From assembly GCA_029204225.1 (NCBI GenBank), contig CM055095.1, positions 23,665,641 to 23,729,640 on the forward strand: DNA of 64,000 nt, read 5' to 3'. This DNA comes from Diphasiastrum complanatum (lineage: Eukaryota > Streptophyta > Lycopodiopsida > Lycopodiales > Lycopodiaceae). The position numbers and the translations under genes are program-made. This document shows, one piece after another, positions 62,686-64,000 of this stretch. Each line of letters begins with the position of its first letter. Position 1 is the first letter of the stretch. The notes beneath the pieces are model-generated. The model had not been told where the DNA came from, made no database searches, and worked only from the letters and a program-made list of their open reading frames with translations.

Positions 62686-63258
62686 CCTTCGAGCTTGAAC
62701 ACTCCTGAGCATTCTAGCTCACTTCTTAGAGTTGTTTAGAGATTGCTATTGTGCTTACTGCTTATCAGCATTGCGCTTAATTCAGACTTACATTTTAGCC
62801 GTTCAGAAATAGCTTAGAGTACGCGGCTTCAATCCGCAACTTATTGTACTCATTTACATATGTTTCACTTCCATACTGAATCAATACTATCTTCTTATTG
62901 CATTCAGTTTCGTCTCAGAATGTATGCATTTCTGTAGTTCTTCGCGACTAATTATTTGTCTAGTGATTCACGGCTAATTATTTATCTAATGGTTTGCGAC
63001 AAATTGTTTGTCTGATGTTTCGATGCTTGGCTACGTAATCACTGTAGTACTAAAGATTTCAAAGTTAGTTACTATAAGATCAAACGTGATTTCTATCACT
63101 ATTGTTTTTGTTTGAAATTGATAGGCATAGTCATGCATGAAGAAAGAGGAAGATAGTCTATTCCAATGTGCACGATAAGTTCTAATCGTTCAAATACTTT
63201 TCATTCAAGTTCGTTTCTTTTCGAGTTCGACCTATCTTTCACACACCTCTTTCCAATA
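62470..63258 (+). repeat. Probable LTR (LTR E) containing a CT array
   Basis: Lies between a Copia RNase H end and a primer-binding site, the arrangement also seen at 1-1042. The exact LTR start is unclear; the end is near TTTCCAATA. No second copy in the window. Confidence 0.4.
62590..62682. repeat. (CT)n microsatellite, ~93 bp
   Basis: Perfect CT dinucleotides inside LTR E. Confidence 0.97.
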
Positions 63259-63270
63259 TGGTATCAGAGC
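63259..63270 (+). other. Primer-binding site after LTR E
   Basis: TGGTATCAGAGC, complementary to initiator tRNA-Met, so an element body should extend rightward beyond 63270. Confidence 0.7.
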
Positions 63271-64000
63271 GTTGATTCTTCAAGGCCTAATTATAAGGGA
63301 AGCTCCTTAGATTCTGCTTACAAATCCTAAACACAAAAGGATAACACACTGTGGAGAAACCACCCAACCAAGTAGAAGCATCCAATCAATCTCTAGAAGC
63401 CTCACCCCCAAGCCAAGGAACAAGAAGAATGAATGTAGAGTGAGAGCCTGGCAATGAATCAAGAACCATGATGAGGAGTAGGGTCCTCTTATATAGAGCC
63501 TAATGCATCTTGGGCACATAGCCATGCATAGCCCTATGTTCCCTATACATAGATTCACCTAGAATAGAGTCCTATACACGGACCAACTATTCATAGAATT
63601 GTTATTGATAACTCTACACATGCATACATTGTCTCATTACCTTGTCTAAACTCCACTTAGTGTGTTCTGGGCCTCACAAGGATATTAGTTACTTTTGGGT
63701 CACGTCCAGTATGACGTGGCATAACTAACAGCTTGTTTCACTGGAGTATCGTGTATCCAAGACTAGGAGTATATTGTATCTTATGTACTAGTCATGGACA
63801 TAACATTCTTCCCTCCTTAAACTGTTTCTATCCTTAGATAATAAAATTCGGAAAATTCTTCTTTATACTATCAACTCTCTCCCACGAATCATCATCCTTT
63901 GTACAACCCTTCCACCGAATTAAGCACTAAGAGATAGAATGATTTCTCAATTGTTTATCTCTGATTCTAAGCACTTTCTTAGGTTCCAAAGGTACACTAA
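63271..64000 (+). other. Leader of a further LTR element, no gene seen
   Basis: No coding domain within the remaining 730 bp. The 83-codon minus frame at 63307-63558 has no recognised motif. Confidence 0.35.

Overview
This is a repeat-rich stretch of land-plant nuclear DNA. The evidence is two spliced plant genes (the cap-binding protein CBP20 and a WOX13-clade homeobox gene), remnants of at least four Copia and several Gypsy LTR retrotransposons, retrotransposon primer-binding sites complementary to initiator tRNA-Met, plant-type introns up to 6.5 kb and low overall GC. A long TE-filled intron and dispersed GGGGGGCTTTGCCCCCC-type repeats fit a large, possibly seed-free (fern-like) genome. 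The lineage is an inference; the window does not prove it.

Layout. 1-1031: 3' end of a Copia RNase H, then a probable LTR and a primer-binding site. 1666-11888: a three-level nest. One LTR (here LTR B) is split by a 9.4-kb minus-strand Copia element (Copia-1, 1758-11161), whose reverse transcriptase gene is in turn split by a 3.5-kb non-coding LTR element (element N, 3565-7093). 11889-13240: leader of the element that owns LTR B, with ~185-bp tandem repeats. 13500-14730: unidentified exon-like fragments. 15650-15860: a GC-rich dispersed repeat. 16280-16397: a CT array. 17460-20565: Copia-2, a plus-strand relative of Copia-1 with a foreign RNase H joined on.

21697-31671 (+): CBP20, resolved into eight exons that give an unbroken 243-residue reading frame. 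Intron 3 is packed with Gypsy, Copia and foldback-element debris. Intron 4 has a textbook U12-type AT donor and, apparently, an AA acceptor. 31672-49700: mostly degenerate repeats, including a second LTR/PBS junction with a Gypsy integrase tail (37149-37945), Copia-3 (38830-40604), a CT array (42951-43067) and a minus-strand Copia RT fragment (47270-47990). 49732-53480: Copia-4.

56188-57491 (-): coding exons of a WOX13-clade homeobox gene, with a likely 5' leader exon up to ~58850 and a cluster of seven CACGTG G-boxes at 58920-59535 in the presumed promoter. 60581-60728: a long imperfect hairpin. 62218-63270: another Copia RNase H end, a CT array and an LTR/PBS junction.

Only CBP20 and the WOX gene look like functional host genes. 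The rest is retrotransposon sequence of differing age, all with stops, frameshifts or deletions. No operons, CRISPR arrays, rRNA or convincing tRNA genes were seen. All comparisons were done by eye; no alignment or database search was run.
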